A stretch of 64,000 bases of DNA from Leptospira harrisiae (GTDB taxonomy: Bacteria; Spirochaetota; Leptospiria; Leptospirales; Leptospiraceae): the NCBI RefSeq assembly GCF_002811945.1, contig NZ_NPDX01000001.1, positions 1,806,501-1,870,500 on the forward strand, written 5' to 3'. Made by a program: the position numbers and the translations under genes. Position 1 is the stretch's first letter, and every line of letters starts with the position of its first letter. Under the pieces are notes generated by a model, which was given only the letters and a program-made list of their open reading frames with translations, was not told the DNA's origin and did not search any database. This document shows, one piece after another, positions 1-9,350 of the stretch.

Positions 1-44
1 TGTCACTTGCACTCACCATTCGGTAGGTTGTAGGGGTCACAAGT

Positions 45-683
45 ATGCAAGTATCCGATCTTACCTTCCGACTCAAACTCCTCCTGACCGGCTTCATTTC
101 CCCTATTTTTGTTTTAGTTGGCCTATTACTTTCATCCCCCTATTGGTTAAAGTCTTCGGAAACTTACCAAAAATCAGATGTAGCGGTTCTCGAGGTGATA
201 AACCCGCTACCTTCAAAAAAAAATCTTAAGGCAGTCGTTACACTTTCGGAACGAGCGGATTTTAAAAAACTAATTCTTGTTATTCGAGAAGATAAAACAC
301 TAAACCAATTATATTCCCCCAGTGAACGGGAATCCAAAATCAAAGATGTTTTAATTTCACAAGGAATGAGTCCGACTCTTTTGTCCTCACTCATAATCTC
401 AACATCCAAAATGGGTGACACAGACGAGGCATCCAAAAACCTATTAAAAATAGCCGTTTCTGACAACCTAGGAAGCATTTTACTCCTCACTCGGGAGTAT
501 GAAACCAAAAGAGTTTTAGGAACTTATCGTAAAACCTTAGCTAGTTTGCCTATCAAGGTAACAGCTTATGGATTCCCATCCGAGATTTCGGGATCTAATT
601 GGTTTTTAACAGAAGATGGGGTCAAAGAAATCACCGGCGAATTTGTACGTTATCTGTATTCTTATATTAGAGGTGTCCTATAA
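45..683 (+). CDS. YdcF/DUF218-like membrane-anchored protein
   Basis: A 212-residue protein with one strong hydrophobic segment at about residues 12-34, then a soluble domain. The soluble part resembles the YdcF/SanA/ElyC (DUF218) fold. An early strand (LVIRE), a serine/threonine-rich middle (SLIISTSKMGDTDEASKN) and a later strand plus helix (ILLLTREYETKRVL) correspond to the family's 'nT.eNa' and 'vllVTs..H..R' blocks. The family is linked to envelope functions, but its chemistry is poorly defined. An in-frame TAG lies at 24-26, so the ATG is the only plausible start and the gene is complete. The stop codon directly abuts the lysS start, which suggests cotranscription. The family call rests on motif layout only, and the usual catalytic-looking polar residues are not all obvious. 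Confidence 0.55.
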   Translation: MQVSDLTFRLKLLLTGFISPIFVLVGLLLSSPYWLKSSETYQKSDVAVLEVINPLPSKKNLKAVVTLSERADFKKLILVIREDKTLNQLYSPSERESKIKDVLISQGMSPTLLSSLIISTSKMGDTDEASKNLLKIAVSDNLGSILLLTREYETKRVLGTYRKTLASLPIKVTAYGFPSEISGSNWFLTEDGVKEITGEFVRYLYSYIRGVL

Positions 684-2177
684 ATGGATGAAATTAAAGA
701 TTCCAACGAACTGATAGAGCAACGCATTCAAAAAATTAACGATTTAAAAGCCAAAGGAATCAACCCCTATCCTCTTCGTTTTTTTCCCAATGCCGATTCC
801 AAATCACTCATTGCAGGATTTGATCCAAACCAAACGGAAAAAAAATCCTTCAAACTGGGTGGCCGATTGCACGCAAAACGTGTGATGGGAAAAGCAAGTT
901 TTGCACATTTAAAGGATGCAGAAGGTCTCATCCAATTGTATGCCACTCGTGATGATTTAGGGGAAGAAAATTATTCTCTATTTAAATCACTCGATTTAGG
1001 TGATTGGATTGGAATCGAAGGATGGCTTTTCCAGACGCAAAAAGGAGAAACAACGCTCCATCTAACAAGCGTTCAACTGCTTGCGAAATGTATCCGCCCT
1101 CTTCCTGTTGTCAAAGAAAAAGACGGAGTCATTTACGATGCGTTTTCAGACGTAGAACAAAGATACCGCATGCGTTATGTAGACTTGGTAGTGAACGAAC
1201 ATGTAAGGGAAACATTTAAAATGCGTTCTCGTATCATTTCAGAAATTCGTAAATTTTTAACGAATGAAGGATTTTTGGAAGTTGAAACTCCTATGATGCA
1301 ACCGATTGCTGGTGGTGCTGCGGCAAGGCCATTTGTTACCCACCACAACACACTCGATATGGAACTATTTTTACGAATAGCTCCTGAGCTTTATTTGAAA
1401 CGACTGATTGTTGGTGGAATGGATCGAGTGTTTGAACTCAACAGAAACTTTCGTAACGAAGGAATCTCCACAAAACACAATCCAGAATTTACCATGATGG
1501 AAGCCTATATGGCCTTTGGCGATATGGAAACGATGTTGTCTCTCACAGAGCGAATGATCGTTTCTGTTGCCGAGTCCATTGGAAAAGGTTTAAAGTTTGC
1601 TTACGGAAAAGATCAAATTGATCTCTCGGCTCCATGGAAACGAGTAAAATACATAGATATCATTAAAGAATACTCAGGAATTGATTTTAGTCAAATCACT
1701 GAACTAAAGGATGCGATTGCACAAGCAAAAGCCAAAGGAGTGGATTCTTCTGATTCTGTTTCCATTTGGAAAGTATGTGACGATGTTTTTAGTTCTCTAG
1801 TAGAACCTCACCTCATCCAACCAATCTTTATCACTGATTTTCCAAAGGAACTTTCACCATTGGCGAAATCGGGAGAGAACGATCCAAAATATGTGGAACG
1901 ATTTGAACCTTATGTGGCAGGACGCGAAATTGGAAACGCATTTACTGAGTTAAATGATCCATTCGACCAAAGAGAACGGTTTGAAGAACAAGTGAAACAA
2001 AGAGAAGCCGGAGACGACGAAGCTTTTATGATGGATGACGATTATATCCGCGCACTTGAATACGGACTTCCACCCACAGGTGGCCTTGGGATAGGAATTG
2101 ACAGGCTTGTCATGTTACTCACTGACTCACATTCGATCCGTGATACGATCCTATTCCCACTCATGAGACCGGAATAG
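684..2177 (+). CDS. lysS: Lysyl-tRNA synthetase, class II
   Basis: Charges tRNA-Lys with lysine in the cytoplasm. The 497-residue length is typical of bacterial class II LysRS. An N-terminal OB-fold anticodon-binding domain (about residues 55-150, '[17 protein letters not shown]') is followed by the class II catalytic core. The core shows motif 1 (FLEVETPMM), motif 2 ([20 protein letters not shown]) and motif 3 ([13 protein letters not shown]) with the ATP-binding arginine. The ATG immediately follows the upstream stop, with a GAGGTG Shine-Dalgarno sequence inside the preceding gene. Two hairpins close the unit downstream. The cognate-type tRNA-Lys(TTT) gene also lies in this window, about 33 kb away. 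Confidence 0.98.
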   Translation: MDEIKDSNELIEQRIQKINDLKAKGINPYPLRFFPNADSKSLIAGFDPNQTEKKSFKLGGRLHAKRVMGKASFAHLKDAEGLIQLYATRDDLGEENYSLFKSLDLGDWIGIEGWLFQTQKGETTLHLTSVQLLAKCIRPLPVVKEKDGVIYDAFSDVEQRYRMRYVDLVVNEHVRETFKMRSRIISEIRKFLTNEGFLEVETPMMQPIAGGAAARPFVTHHNTLDMELFLRIAPELYLKRLIVGGMDRVFELNRNFRNEGISTKHNPEFTMMEAYMAFGDMETMLSLTERMIVSVAESIGKGLKFAYGKDQIDLSAPWKRVKYIDIIKEYSGIDFSQITELKDAIAQAKAKGVDSSDSVSIWKVCDDVFSSLVEPHLIQPIFITDFPKELSPLAKSGENDPKYVERFEPYVAGREIGNAFTELNDPFDQRERFEEQVKQREAGDDEAFMMDDDYIRALEYGLPPTGGLGIGIDRLVMLLTDSHSIRDTILFPLMRPE

Positions 2178-2214
2178 AATCGCAGGCAAAAATTAAAAAA
2201 ATGAAACTATGGGG

Positions 2215-2248
2215 CTTTATCGCTTAAAACTTTTAGCGATAAAGTTTT
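2215..2248 (+). terminator. Hairpin after lysS
   Basis: A perfect 10-bp stem, CTTTATCGCT / AGCGATAAAG, with a 10-nt loop is followed by a short TTTT. It sits 37 bases after the lysS stop. The stem is AT-rich and the T-tract short, so by itself it is a moderate terminator. It probably works together with the stronger hairpin that follows. Confidence 0.6.
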
Positions 2249-2255
2249 AGAGCAT

Positions 2256-2294
2256 AAAAAAAGCCTCCTAGGATGTTTCCAGGAAGGCTTTTTT
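2256..2294. terminator. Bidirectional intrinsic terminator
   Basis: AAAAAAGCCTCCT pairs with AGGAAGGCTTTTTT (one bulged base). This gives a GC-containing stem flanked by A-run and T-run on opposite sides, so it can terminate transcription from either strand. It lies exactly between the convergent lysS unit (+) and the lipoprotein gene (-). Confidence 0.85.
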
Positions 2295-2310
2295 ATTAAA
2301 TCGAAACCGG

Positions 2311-2859
2311 TTACTTTTTATTGATATTGAGCTTTGGTTCTGATTCGATGGTGCGAATTAGTTTTGATAAGTTAGATTGAAACGTAGCAGTTTGGCTTGA
2401 ACTTAAGTTGTAGTTGATTGTCTCTTTTCTGTTTGTATAACTAATCGCAATATTTTGGCTCTCACCGATTTTTGGGATGAGTTCTGAAGAGATCGCAGAG
2501 CTAATGATAATGGTATCAGAATAATCGGTATTTGTCCGTTTTAGGTTGTACCAAGTCTCTCCTAACTTTAATGACACTCCAATTGGGATGTCTACGTCAA
2601 AGGTTCCAATTTCATAAAGAAGAAAGTACTGCACAAGACCCGTGCCATTGTCCCTTTCTGCTTTGAAATACACACAAGGACGTTTTCCAGGAAACAACCA
2701 AAGAAATTTCTGCAAACAAATCTCTTTGGAAATAGCCGTTTGTTGCTCTAAGGTAGGTTCCGGTGTGACCACATAGGCTTTGGTTCCCGAACAGGAAACT
2801 AGAACCAGAAAAGTGAGAAAAATGGAGGAAATTCGGGTGAGAGAGAAGATTCTTTCCAT
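2311..2859 (-). CDS. Hypothetical lipoprotein
   Basis: 182 residues of unknown function. The N-terminus is a type II signal peptide: basic start (MER..), hydrophobic stretch, then a lipobox ending LVSC at about residues 20-23. The mature protein should therefore be lipid-anchored. The rest is a compact, probably beta-rich domain with no motif I recognise. It has a Cys pair in the first third (EICLQKF, RPCVYF) that could form a disulfide, and the C-terminus is polar and Lys-rich. It is monocistronic, with the bidirectional terminator just past its stop and serA divergent upstream. Confidence 0.8.
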   Translation of the reverse strand: MERIFSLTRISSIFLTFLVLVSCSGTKAYVVTPEPTLEQQTAISKEICLQKFLWLFPGKRPCVYFKAERDNGTGLVQYFLLYEIGTFDVDIPIGVSLKLGETWYNLKRTNTDYSDTIIISSAISSELIPKIGESQNIAISYTNRKETINYNLSSSQTATFQSNLSKLIRTIESEPKLNINKK

Positions 2860-2916
2860 GATAAGCTCAACCTTTTTCGAGGTGCAAGGTTTGGCAAAGG
2901 AAAAAATCCTGTTCCT

Positions 2917-4140
2917 ATGGTATCTTATCCCAAAGGAAAAATAAAAGTCCTACTTCTGGAAAACATCCACAAGGATGCTTACGAACTTTTCCACCGAGAC
3001 GGTTTTGACGTGTCCCTCGTCAAAGATGCGATGGAAGAAGCGGAACTCATCGAAAGAATATCCGATGTACATGTTTTGGGCATACGCAGCAAAACAAATG
3101 TTACAATCAAAGCTCTTGCGAATGCTAAAAAATTAATGACCATTGGATGTTTCTGTATCGGAACCAACCAAGTGGAATTGGACGAAGCTGAAAAACGTGC
3201 CATTCCTGTATTTAATGCACCATACAGCAATACTAGATCGGTGGCAGAGCTTGTCATTGCCGAGATCATAATGCTTGCAAGAAAAGCAACAGATCAGTCG
3301 CGAGATGTCCATTTAGGTAAATGGAATAAAATTGCAAAAGGTTGTTTCGAAGTTCGAGGCAAAACTTTAGGGATCATTGGTTACGGACATATCGGATCCC
3401 AAGTTTCCGTACTTGCGGAATCTATGGGTATGAAAGTTGTCTTTTATGATATTATTTCCAAATTGCCGCTTGGAAACGCATCTTCTGTACATAGTTATGA
3501 AGAACTACTCAAACAATCCGACTTTATAACTTTCCATGTTCCTGAAACAGATGAAACCAAAAATCTATTTCGAAAAGAACATTTGAATTTAGTCAAACCA
3601 GGTGCTTATCTATTAAACCTTTCCCGTGGAAAAGTATTAGAAATTGATGCATTGGTCGAAGGACTAAAATCTGGAAAACTTGCTGGTGCCGGAGTGGATG
3701 TGTTTCCAGAAGAACCAAAATCGAATGATGATCCCTTCGTAAGTCCATTACAAGGTTTACCAAACGTCATTCTTACACCGCATGTCGGTGGTTCTACAGA
3801 AGAAGCCCAAAAGAACATTGGATCAGAAGTGGCTGAAAAATTATTAAAATATGTGAATAATGGATCCACTACTTTTTCTGTAAACTTTCCAAATATTGAA
3901 TTAGGCAGTTTGAAATCGGGTTACCATAGAATTCTCAATATCCACCAAAACCAACCAGGTTTTTTAAGAGATATCAACTCCATCATTTCCGAATTAGGTG
4001 GAAATATTTTGACACAAAACTTGAGTACGTCAGCAAACATTGGTTATTTGAGCATGGAAATTGATAAAAACCTGGGCGATGAATTGAAAGACAAAATCAA
4101 AGCCCATAAACATTCGATCCGAACTCGAATCCTTTATTAG
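2917..4140 (+). CDS. serA: D-3-phosphoglycerate dehydrogenase
   Basis: First step of serine synthesis: 3-phosphoglycerate + NAD+ to 3-phosphohydroxypyruvate. The 407 residues match the short E. coli-type SerA (about 410). The Rossmann motif GIIGYGHIGSQ falls near residues 150-160, the catalytic Arg in LSRGKVLEIDAL, the Glu in the 'VDVFPEEP' region and the His in TPHVGGSTEEAQ. A C-terminal ACT-type regulatory domain occupies about residues 330-407 (NQPGFLRDINSIISELGGNI), so feedback control by serine is likely. There is no intervening GPDH-like domain. The Shine-Dalgarno sequence is weak (AAGGA, about 15 bases upstream). The next gene starts 26 bases after the stop. Confidence 0.95.
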   Translation: MVSYPKGKIKVLLLENIHKDAYELFHRDGFDVSLVKDAMEEAELIERISDVHVLGIRSKTNVTIKALANAKKLMTIGCFCIGTNQVELDEAEKRAIPVFNAPYSNTRSVAELVIAEIIMLARKATDQSRDVHLGKWNKIAKGCFEVRGKTLGIIGYGHIGSQVSVLAESMGMKVVFYDIISKLPLGNASSVHSYEELLKQSDFITFHVPETDETKNLFRKEHLNLVKPGAYLLNLSRGKVLEIDALVEGLKSGKLAGAGVDVFPEEPKSNDDPFVSPLQGLPNVILTPHVGGSTEEAQKNIGSEVAEKLLKYVNNGSTTFSVNFPNIELGSLKSGYHRILNIHQNQPGFLRDINSIISELGGNILTQNLSTSANIGYLSMEIDKNLGDELKDKIKAHKHSIRTRILY

Positions 4141-4166
4141 GAAAATAATGGGAAGGATAAATCCAA

Positions 4167-4943
4167 ATGATTGAAATCCTTCCCATTTTTACTCACTCAC
4201 CTCTTCGCAACTTTAGTTATCTCGTTTTTTCCAATCGAACAGGCGAGGCATATTGTATTGATCCCTTTGATGCAAAACAAATCCTAAATCATTCACAAAA
4301 GTTAGGAGTGAAAATCAAAGGAATCTTAAATACGCACGAACATGGTGACCATACCCAAGGAAATTTAGAGCTAAAAGAAGAAACTAAAGCGGTTGTCTAC
4401 GGACATAAGGACGCAAAACACAAAATTCCAGGGATGGATCAAACTTTAGAAGAAGGTGATATCGTTTTTTCTGTCGAAGAGGAATCTCTGACAGTTTGGG
4501 ACACACCAGGCCATACATTTTCTCACCTAAGCTTTGTTCGTAGAAACCCAAAAACCATCTTAGGAATTTTTTCCGGAGATACTTTATTTAATGCGGGAGT
4601 GGGAAATTGTTTTCGAGGAGGAGATCCCAATGTTTTGTATGAAACCATTACTTCTCGTTATGAAAACCTTCCCGATACCTGTTTGCTTTATCCAGGCCAT
4701 GATTATTGGGACAACAATCTAAAGTTTGCAGAACATATAGATCCAAAAAATGCGTTTCGGGACAATTACAAATCTTCCTTAATGCCTCTTCAAATTTCTG
4801 AAATGGGTGCAGAAAAAAACCTAAACCCTTTTTTTAGAAGGAATACAATCTCTGTCAAAGATCGACTTACGGAGCTAAAGGAAACATACTCAAATGATCG
4901 ATCTATATTTTTGACACTAAGAAAACTAAGAGATCTTTGGTAA
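4167..4943 (+). CDS. Glyoxalase II-like metallo-beta-lactamase-fold hydrolase
   Basis: 258-residue MBL-fold hydrolase. The metal-binding signature THEHGDHTQ is at about residues 56-64. A second ligand His follows in DTPGHTFSH, the bridging Asp in FSGDTLF, and the last His in LYPGHDYWDNN. The 'PGHDY' block and the C-terminal extension of about 85 residues resemble hydroxyacylglutathione hydrolase (glyoxalase II), which hydrolyses S-D-lactoylglutathione. Glutathione synthesis genes in the same window make that substrate plausible. Other thioester- or persulfide-hydrolysing relatives share these motifs, so the exact substrate is inferred. It probably forms an operon with serA and the following MAPEG gene. 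Confidence 0.8.
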   Translation: MIEILPIFTHSPLRNFSYLVFSNRTGEAYCIDPFDAKQILNHSQKLGVKIKGILNTHEHGDHTQGNLELKEETKAVVYGHKDAKHKIPGMDQTLEEGDIVFSVEEESLTVWDTPGHTFSHLSFVRRNPKTILGIFSGDTLFNAGVGNCFRGGDPNVLYETITSRYENLPDTCLLYPGHDYWDNNLKFAEHIDPKNAFRDNYKSSLMPLQISEMGAEKNLNPFFRRNTISVKDRLTELKETYSNDRSIFLTLRKLRDLW

Positions 4944-4986
4944 TTTTGTATTTTACAAGCAAGAAAGTAAGATAATACTTTAGCCA

Positions 4987-5379
4987 ATGACGATCATCAC
5001 TATTTGTTTACTTGTTTCAATCGGCCAAATTTATTTAGCAAAAGGAATTGTTGCCCTTGCAATGGCAAAAGAAGGAAAAGGTTACGACAACCACCACCCG
5101 AGAATGCAACAAGCAAAACTCTCTGGTTGGGGTGCTCGTGCAAACGGTGCACATCAAAACGGGTTTGAAGCATTTTCCATTTTTTCTATCGCCATTTTAT
5201 TCAATCTTCTCCTGGAAGTTGATTTCTATTGGTTAGAAATTCTCGCGATGAGTTTTGTAGCTTTGCGATTTTTATATATTTATCTTTATATTGCTGATTT
5301 ACCGAAAGCAAGGTCAACCATTTGGACTTTAGCATTTCTTTGTACAATGTTTATCTATTTACTACCGATTCTCCCTTGA
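4987..5379 (+). CDS. MAPEG family membrane protein
   Basis: 130-residue integral membrane protein with four predicted helices (about residues 1-22, 52-72, 78-98 and 106-128). The polar loop between helices 1 and 2 holds the family block NHHPRMQQAKLSGWGARANGAHQN. MAPEG proteins include glutathione-dependent transferases and peroxidases of membranes; bacterial members of this short type are mostly uncharacterised. It follows a glyoxalase II-like gene, and glutathione synthesis genes lie 11 kb away, so a glutathione-linked role is possible but only inferred. It overlaps the probable TTG start of the next gene. Confidence 0.85.
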   Translation: MTIITICLLVSIGQIYLAKGIVALAMAKEGKGYDNHHPRMQQAKLSGWGARANGAHQNGFEAFSIFSIAILFNLLLEVDFYWLEILAMSFVALRFLYIYLYIADLPKARSTIWTLAFLCTMFIYLLPILP

Positions 5380-6140
5380 GAAAATTCCACTATATCTATT
5401 TCACTTTTTTTCTCCTATGTTTGGTTAGTTTTTTTCTCTATTCCCAAACAGAAGAAAAAGAAGAAACAAAAGAATACCACTCTAGAGAGTTTGATTTTCA
5501 AAAAGCCAAACGAGTTCTAAAACGTTTTTATAAAAAAGTGGGAACGGATTTTTATTGCGGATGTCCCTTTTCCGAAGACAAGGAAGTTTTAGGAAGGCTT
5601 AAAATTGATTTTGAATCCTGTGGACTCGCAAGTAGAAAAGACAACCTCCGCCAAACATGGATTGAATGGGAACACATAGTCCCTGCTTATAGTTTTGGGA
5701 ATTCACTTGAGTGTTGGACAAAAAAGGATTGTGAGGTCAATGGAAAACCGGTGCGGGGACGAAAATGTTGCAGGGCCACCGATCCTGAATTTAATCGAAT
5801 GGAAGCGGATATGCACAATATTGTTCCTGTTCCCGGTGAAATCAATGCAGACCGTGGAACCTTCTCGTATGGCGAAATTGAAGGTGAAGAAAGAAACTAT
5901 GGGTTATGTGATTTTGAAATCAATTTCAAAGAACAAACAGCGGAACCCAAACCCAATATTCGCGGAGACATTGCTCGAACCTACTTTTATATGGAATGGA
6001 AGTATGGAATTCCGGTTCCAGAAAATAGACGAAAACTTTATGAATCTTGGGATAAACAAGATCCTCCTGATACTTTTGAAATCAGAAAAAATGAAATCAT
6101 AGAAAGAATCCAGAAAGTCAAAAATCCCTTTATTGATTGA
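5376..6140 (+). CDS. Secreted endonuclease I family nuclease
   Basis: Non-specific DNA/RNA endonuclease of the EndA/endonuclease I (His-Me finger) family. The core WEHIVPAYSFG block carries the catalytic His, and the conserved RMEADMHNIVPVPGEINADR segment follows, with Cys residues (WTKKDC, RKCCRATD) that probably form disulfides. I chose the TTG that overlaps the previous stop (TTGA). It gives MRKFHYIYFTFFLLCLVSFF, a clean signal peptide followed by YSQ; an upstream TTG at 5322 would bury that signal behind 18 residues. The mature protein should be periplasmic or secreted. It overlaps the convergent LysR gene by 11 bases at the 3' end. Confidence 0.88.
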   Translation: MRKFHYIYFTFFLLCLVSFFLYSQTEEKEETKEYHSREFDFQKAKRVLKRFYKKVGTDFYCGCPFSEDKEVLGRLKIDFESCGLASRKDNLRQTWIEWEHIVPAYSFGNSLECWTKKDCEVNGKPVRGRKCCRATDPEFNRMEADMHNIVPVPGEINADRGTFSYGEIEGEERNYGLCDFEINFKEQTAEPKPNIRGDIARTYFYMEWKYGIPVPENRRKLYESWDKQDPPDTFEIRKNEIIERIQKVKNPFID

Positions 6141-7050
6141 ATCGCAAACTACATTCGGATTCTAAAAAATTACGAAAGACCATCATCCTTCTGGAGGGAG
6201 TTCGGTTACTCGGATGGATCACCCAAACACTTCCAAAGTTTTCTAAAGTTTTGTCAGTAAGTATGGAAACCAGTTTTCCTTCTTGGAGATATTCTTCAAT
6301 GTCCCAAAAGGAACGAATGAGAACACCTTTTCCTTTCAGTCCCATTTGAACAAGGCTTGCAGCATCATTCGACAAAAAGGTTCTTTTCTTTGTCACATCA
6401 CTTAAAGACAAATTTGTTCCAGTAAATTGAATTGTTTTATGTAAATCCAAATACAAAAGATTATGTTTTTCTAAATCTTTTGGAGTAAGTATTTTTCCTT
6501 TCGTTTCTAAATACAATGGACTTGCAACAATGGATATTCTATTTTTAAATAACTCTGTTCCAACAAGTCCCGACGGAACATCTGTTCCAACACGTATCCC
6601 AATATCAATCGACTCTTCCATAAGATCGAGCAAACTATCTGTAACAATGAGTTGGATGGTAATTCTTGGGTTTTGTTCTTGGAACTTTTCTATGATTTCT
6701 GATACAAAATTCTTGGACATGGAACTTACACAAGTTACCCGAAGTGTTCCCTCTAACTCATCTTTGCTGGTTAATGAATTTTCTAGCTCCTTCACACTTT
6801 CAATGACAGCGATCACTTTTTGAAAAATTAAGTCAGCCTCTCTTGTGGGAATCACCTTTCTTGTGTTTCGATAAAACAACTGTGTATTCCAAAGTTTTTC
6901 TAAACCCTGGATCCTTTTGGCAACCGCTGCCTTTGTTACCCCCAGGCGGGCGGCAACTTGGGTAAAACTACGGTCCTGGACAACGAAAACAAAGGTTTTT
7001 AGGTCATCTAGGTCTCGAATGGGTGGAATCATTTGTTTATTGTAAACCAT
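6130..7050 (-). CDS. LysR family transcriptional regulator
   Basis: LysR-type regulator of about 306 residues. The N-terminal winged helix-turn-helix (LDDLKTFVFVVQ, then FTQVAARLGVTKAAVAKRIQ) is followed by a long linker helix and a periplasmic-binding-protein-like effector domain (from about residue 95, 'GTLRVTCVSS'). The ATG at 7050 or the one at 7032 is preferred over an upstream TTG at 7068, because the HTH begins just after MIPPIRDL. It is divergent from the DoxX/oxidoreductase operon. That arrangement is typical for an LTTR controlling its neighbour, and the control region would be the roughly 80 bases between them. Effector unknown. Confidence 0.92.
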   Translation of the reverse strand: MVYNKQMIPPIRDLDDLKTFVFVVQDRSFTQVAARLGVTKAAVAKRIQGLEKLWNTQLFYRNTRKVIPTREADLIFQKVIAVIESVKELENSLTSKDELEGTLRVTCVSSMSKNFVSEIIEKFQEQNPRITIQLIVTDSLLDLMEESIDIGIRVGTDVPSGLVGTELFKNRISIVASPLYLETKGKILTPKDLEKHNLLYLDLHKTIQFTGTNLSLSDVTKKRTFLSNDAASLVQMGLKGKGVLIRSFWDIEEYLQEGKLVSILTDKTLENFGSVWVIHPSNRTPSRRMMVFRNFLESECSLRFNQ

Positions 7051-7129
7051 TAATATACAATCAGTCAATCAAATACACTATTGAATATTTTTTATTTACA
7101 AAATTAGGATCCCAGAAAGACCGGGTGCT

Positions 7130-7555
7130 ATGAATGCAATAGAAACCAACGGAATCACATTAGCTAGTCTAGTGTTACGAATCGCTATCGGAGCCAACCT
7201 ATTAGGTCATGGCATTGTTCGCATGGGAAACAAATATGAAGTTTTTCGGGAATGGATCAAAACCCTTTTTTCTGATACTCCTCTCCCTTCCGTTCTGTTG
7301 AGTGCAATGGGGTATATCATACCTCCCATGGAACTACTATTAGGTGTCCTCATTATTTTAGGATGGAATACAAAATGGAGTTTGGTATTGGCTAGTTTAC
7401 TCATGTGTTCACTCATATTTGGAATGTGTTTACTTGAAAAATGGGAGATCGTTGGAATCCAAATGATTTATATGGTCTGTTATTTTTTTGCTTTGAATTC
7501 GGTTGATAACCAAATCCTATCGGTTGACTCATTTTTAAAAATGAGGAATTTATGA
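7130..7555 (+). CDS. DoxX family membrane protein
   Basis: 141 residues, four hydrophobic helices. It carries the DoxX pattern: an N-terminal helix with RIAIGANLLGHGIVRM, then a glycine-rich second helix (MELLLGVLIILGWNTKW) and two more. DoxX proteins are small membrane components often found beside redox enzymes, and their chemistry is ill-defined. It is the first gene of a unit whose downstream members overlap it (4-base overlap with the next start) and is probably controlled by the divergent LysR protein. Confidence 0.8.
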   Translation: MNAIETNGITLASLVLRIAIGANLLGHGIVRMGNKYEVFREWIKTLFSDTPLPSVLLSAMGYIIPPMELLLGVLIILGWNTKWSLVLASLLMCSLIFGMCLLEKWEIVGIQMIYMVCYFFALNSVDNQILSVDSFLKMRNL

Positions 7556-8562
7556 AAGCAATTGCCGCCGTTTATGATACCAATGAGAAAAATTCTGTAT
7601 TGCGAACGTTAGATGTTCCGATCGAACCAATTGGCCCCCACGATGTTCGAGTAGAAGTCAAAGCGATTTCTGTCAATCCTGTCGATTATAAAATCAGAAA
7701 TTCGATCACAAAGGAAAATCCAGGTCCTAGAATTTTAGGATGGGACGCTGCAGGTGTGGTGACAGAACTTGGAGCTAAAGTTTCCACCTTAGAATTGGGA
7801 GACGAGGTCTTCTACGCAGGTGATATCAAACGACCAGGAAGTAATGCAGAATTTCAACTAGTTGACGAGTGGATCGTTGGTAAAAAACCAAAAAACTTAA
7901 ATTTTAAAGAAGCGGCTTCACTTCCTTTAACAACGATTACTGCTTATGAATCTATTTTTGATAAATTAAAAATGGATTCATTCACAAATAAAACAGTTCT
8001 TGTTGTTGCAGGTGCGGGAGGTGTGGGAAGTATCGCCATCCAAATTTTAAAACAAAAAACAAAGGCAAAGGTCATTGTGACTGCATCGCGTGAAGAATCG
8101 ATTTCTTGGGTCAAATCACTCGGTGCTGATTTGGTAGTGAATCCAAACAAAGATTACCAGGAACAAATCCAAACTTTTGGACTCAATGGAGTGAATGAAG
8201 CACTTCTCTTTAGTGATCCGAAGGATCATTTCGAAAATTTGGCTAAGGTGCTCCTTCCTTTTGGAAATATTTGTTCTATTGTCGAATCAGATTCTCCTCT
8301 CAACATGAATCTCCTTAAATCAAAAAGTAATGGATATTTGAATGAGTTTATGTTTACGAGATCTATGTATCAAACAGAAGACCGAATCAAACAAAAACAT
8401 TTATTAGAGGAAATTGCTGGGTTCGTAGAGAAGAAAAAAATCATCCCAACGGACAAATTAGATTTGGGTGAGATGAGTGTAGAAAGTCTAAACAAAGCAC
8501 ACGAACTTTTACAAACAGGAAAAACAATCGGTAAAATTGTACTCGGAGGAATGAGAAAATGA
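7552..8562 (+). CDS. Quinone oxidoreductase-like MDR dehydrogenase
   Basis: 336-residue medium-chain dehydrogenase/reductase. A GroES-like N-terminal domain (SVNPVDYKIRNS, GWDAAGVV) is followed by a Rossmann domain with VVAGAGGVGSIAIQ at about residues 148-161. It lacks the cysteine cluster of structural zinc and the catalytic zinc Cys, so it looks like the zinc-free quinone oxidoreductase branch, which reduces quinones or alkenals with NADPH. Its start overlaps the DoxX stop and its own stop overlaps the SDR start (ATGA-type). The operon is therefore tightly coupled and consistent with detoxification of reactive carbonyls or quinones. Confidence 0.85.
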   Translation: MKAIAAVYDTNEKNSVLRTLDVPIEPIGPHDVRVEVKAISVNPVDYKIRNSITKENPGPRILGWDAAGVVTELGAKVSTLELGDEVFYAGDIKRPGSNAEFQLVDEWIVGKKPKNLNFKEAASLPLTTITAYESIFDKLKMDSFTNKTVLVVAGAGGVGSIAIQILKQKTKAKVIVTASREESISWVKSLGADLVVNPNKDYQEQIQTFGLNGVNEALLFSDPKDHFENLAKVLLPFGNICSIVESDSPLNMNLLKSKSNGYLNEFMFTRSMYQTEDRIKQKHLLEEIAGFVEKKKIIPTDKLDLGEMSVESLNKAHELLQTGKTIGKIVLGGMRK

Positions 8563-9350
8563 ATACAGGTCTTAAAGATAAAAAAGTTTTAGTGACAGGA
8601 TCCACAAAAGGGATCGGATTCCAAACCGCTCTTAGTTTCGCAAAAGAAGGGGCGGAAGTTTTTATCCATGGTCGGTCGGACAAAGCGGTAGAAGCTGCCA
8701 TCACAGAAATCAAATCCATCTTACCTAATGCAAAGTTAGGTGGAGTGTCAGCGGATTTAGCTTTTGAAGAAGGAATTCAAAAATTAACCAAACAAATTCC
8801 TGAACTTGACGTGTTAGTCAACAATGCTGGTTATTTTGAACCCAAACCCTTTTTTGAAATTAAGAGAGAAGATTGGAAACAAATGTATGAAACCAATGTC
8901 TTAAGCGGAGCTGAACTCACACAAAATTATTTGAAAGGAATGTTAAAAAGAAATTCAGGTCGGATTATTTTTGTTTCGAGTGAATCAGCACTAAACATTC
9001 CTGTAGAGATGGTGCACTACGGTATGAGTAAAACAGCTCAACTTTCCATCGCACGAGGAAGTGCCGAAGTTTGTAAGGGAACGAAGGTCACGGTGAATTC
9101 GGTTTTACCGGGGCCTACACTCTCCGAAGGAGTGGAAGAATTCATTGAAGCCCTTGCAAAAGAAAAGGGAAAATCGAAGGAAGAGATGGCAACCGATTTC
9201 ATTCGGGAAAATAGACCCTCATCCCTTGTGGGGAGGTTCGCCAAACCGGAAGAAATCGCCAATGTCATTGTTTTTTTAGCAAGTGACCTTGCCTCCATGA
9301 TCAACGGTTCCTCTGTCAGAGCGGACGGTGGAGTTTATAAATCGATTTGA
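8559..9350 (+). CDS. Short-chain dehydrogenase/reductase
   Basis: 263-residue classical SDR. Cofactor motif TGSTKGIG is at about residues 12-19, NNAG at about 88-91, the catalytic Ser in FVSSESA and YxxxK in HYGMSK. The C-terminal PEEIANVIVFLASDLASMINGSSVRADGG block is typical of the FabG-like SDR group. HGRSD after strand 2 suggests NADPH preference. Last gene of the LysR-linked DoxX/MDR/SDR unit. Substrate unknown. The 91 bases that follow hold only a weak spaced inverted repeat. Confidence 0.9.
   Translation: MNTGLKDKKVLVTGSTKGIGFQTALSFAKEGAEVFIHGRSDKAVEAAITEIKSILPNAKLGGVSADLAFEEGIQKLTKQIPELDVLVNNAGYFEPKPFFEIKREDWKQMYETNVLSGAELTQNYLKGMLKRNSGRIIFVSSESALNIPVEMVHYGMSKTAQLSIARGSAEVCKGTKVTVNSVLPGPTLSEGVEEFIEALAKEKGKSKEEMATDFIRENRPSSLVGRFAKPEEIANVIVFLASDLASMINGSSVRADGGVYKSI

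Noticed and set aside
5322..5375. Longer N-terminus for the endonuclease I-like protein
   Set aside because: It would place 18 polar and hydrophobic residues before a clean signal peptide that starts at a TTG overlapping the previous stop.
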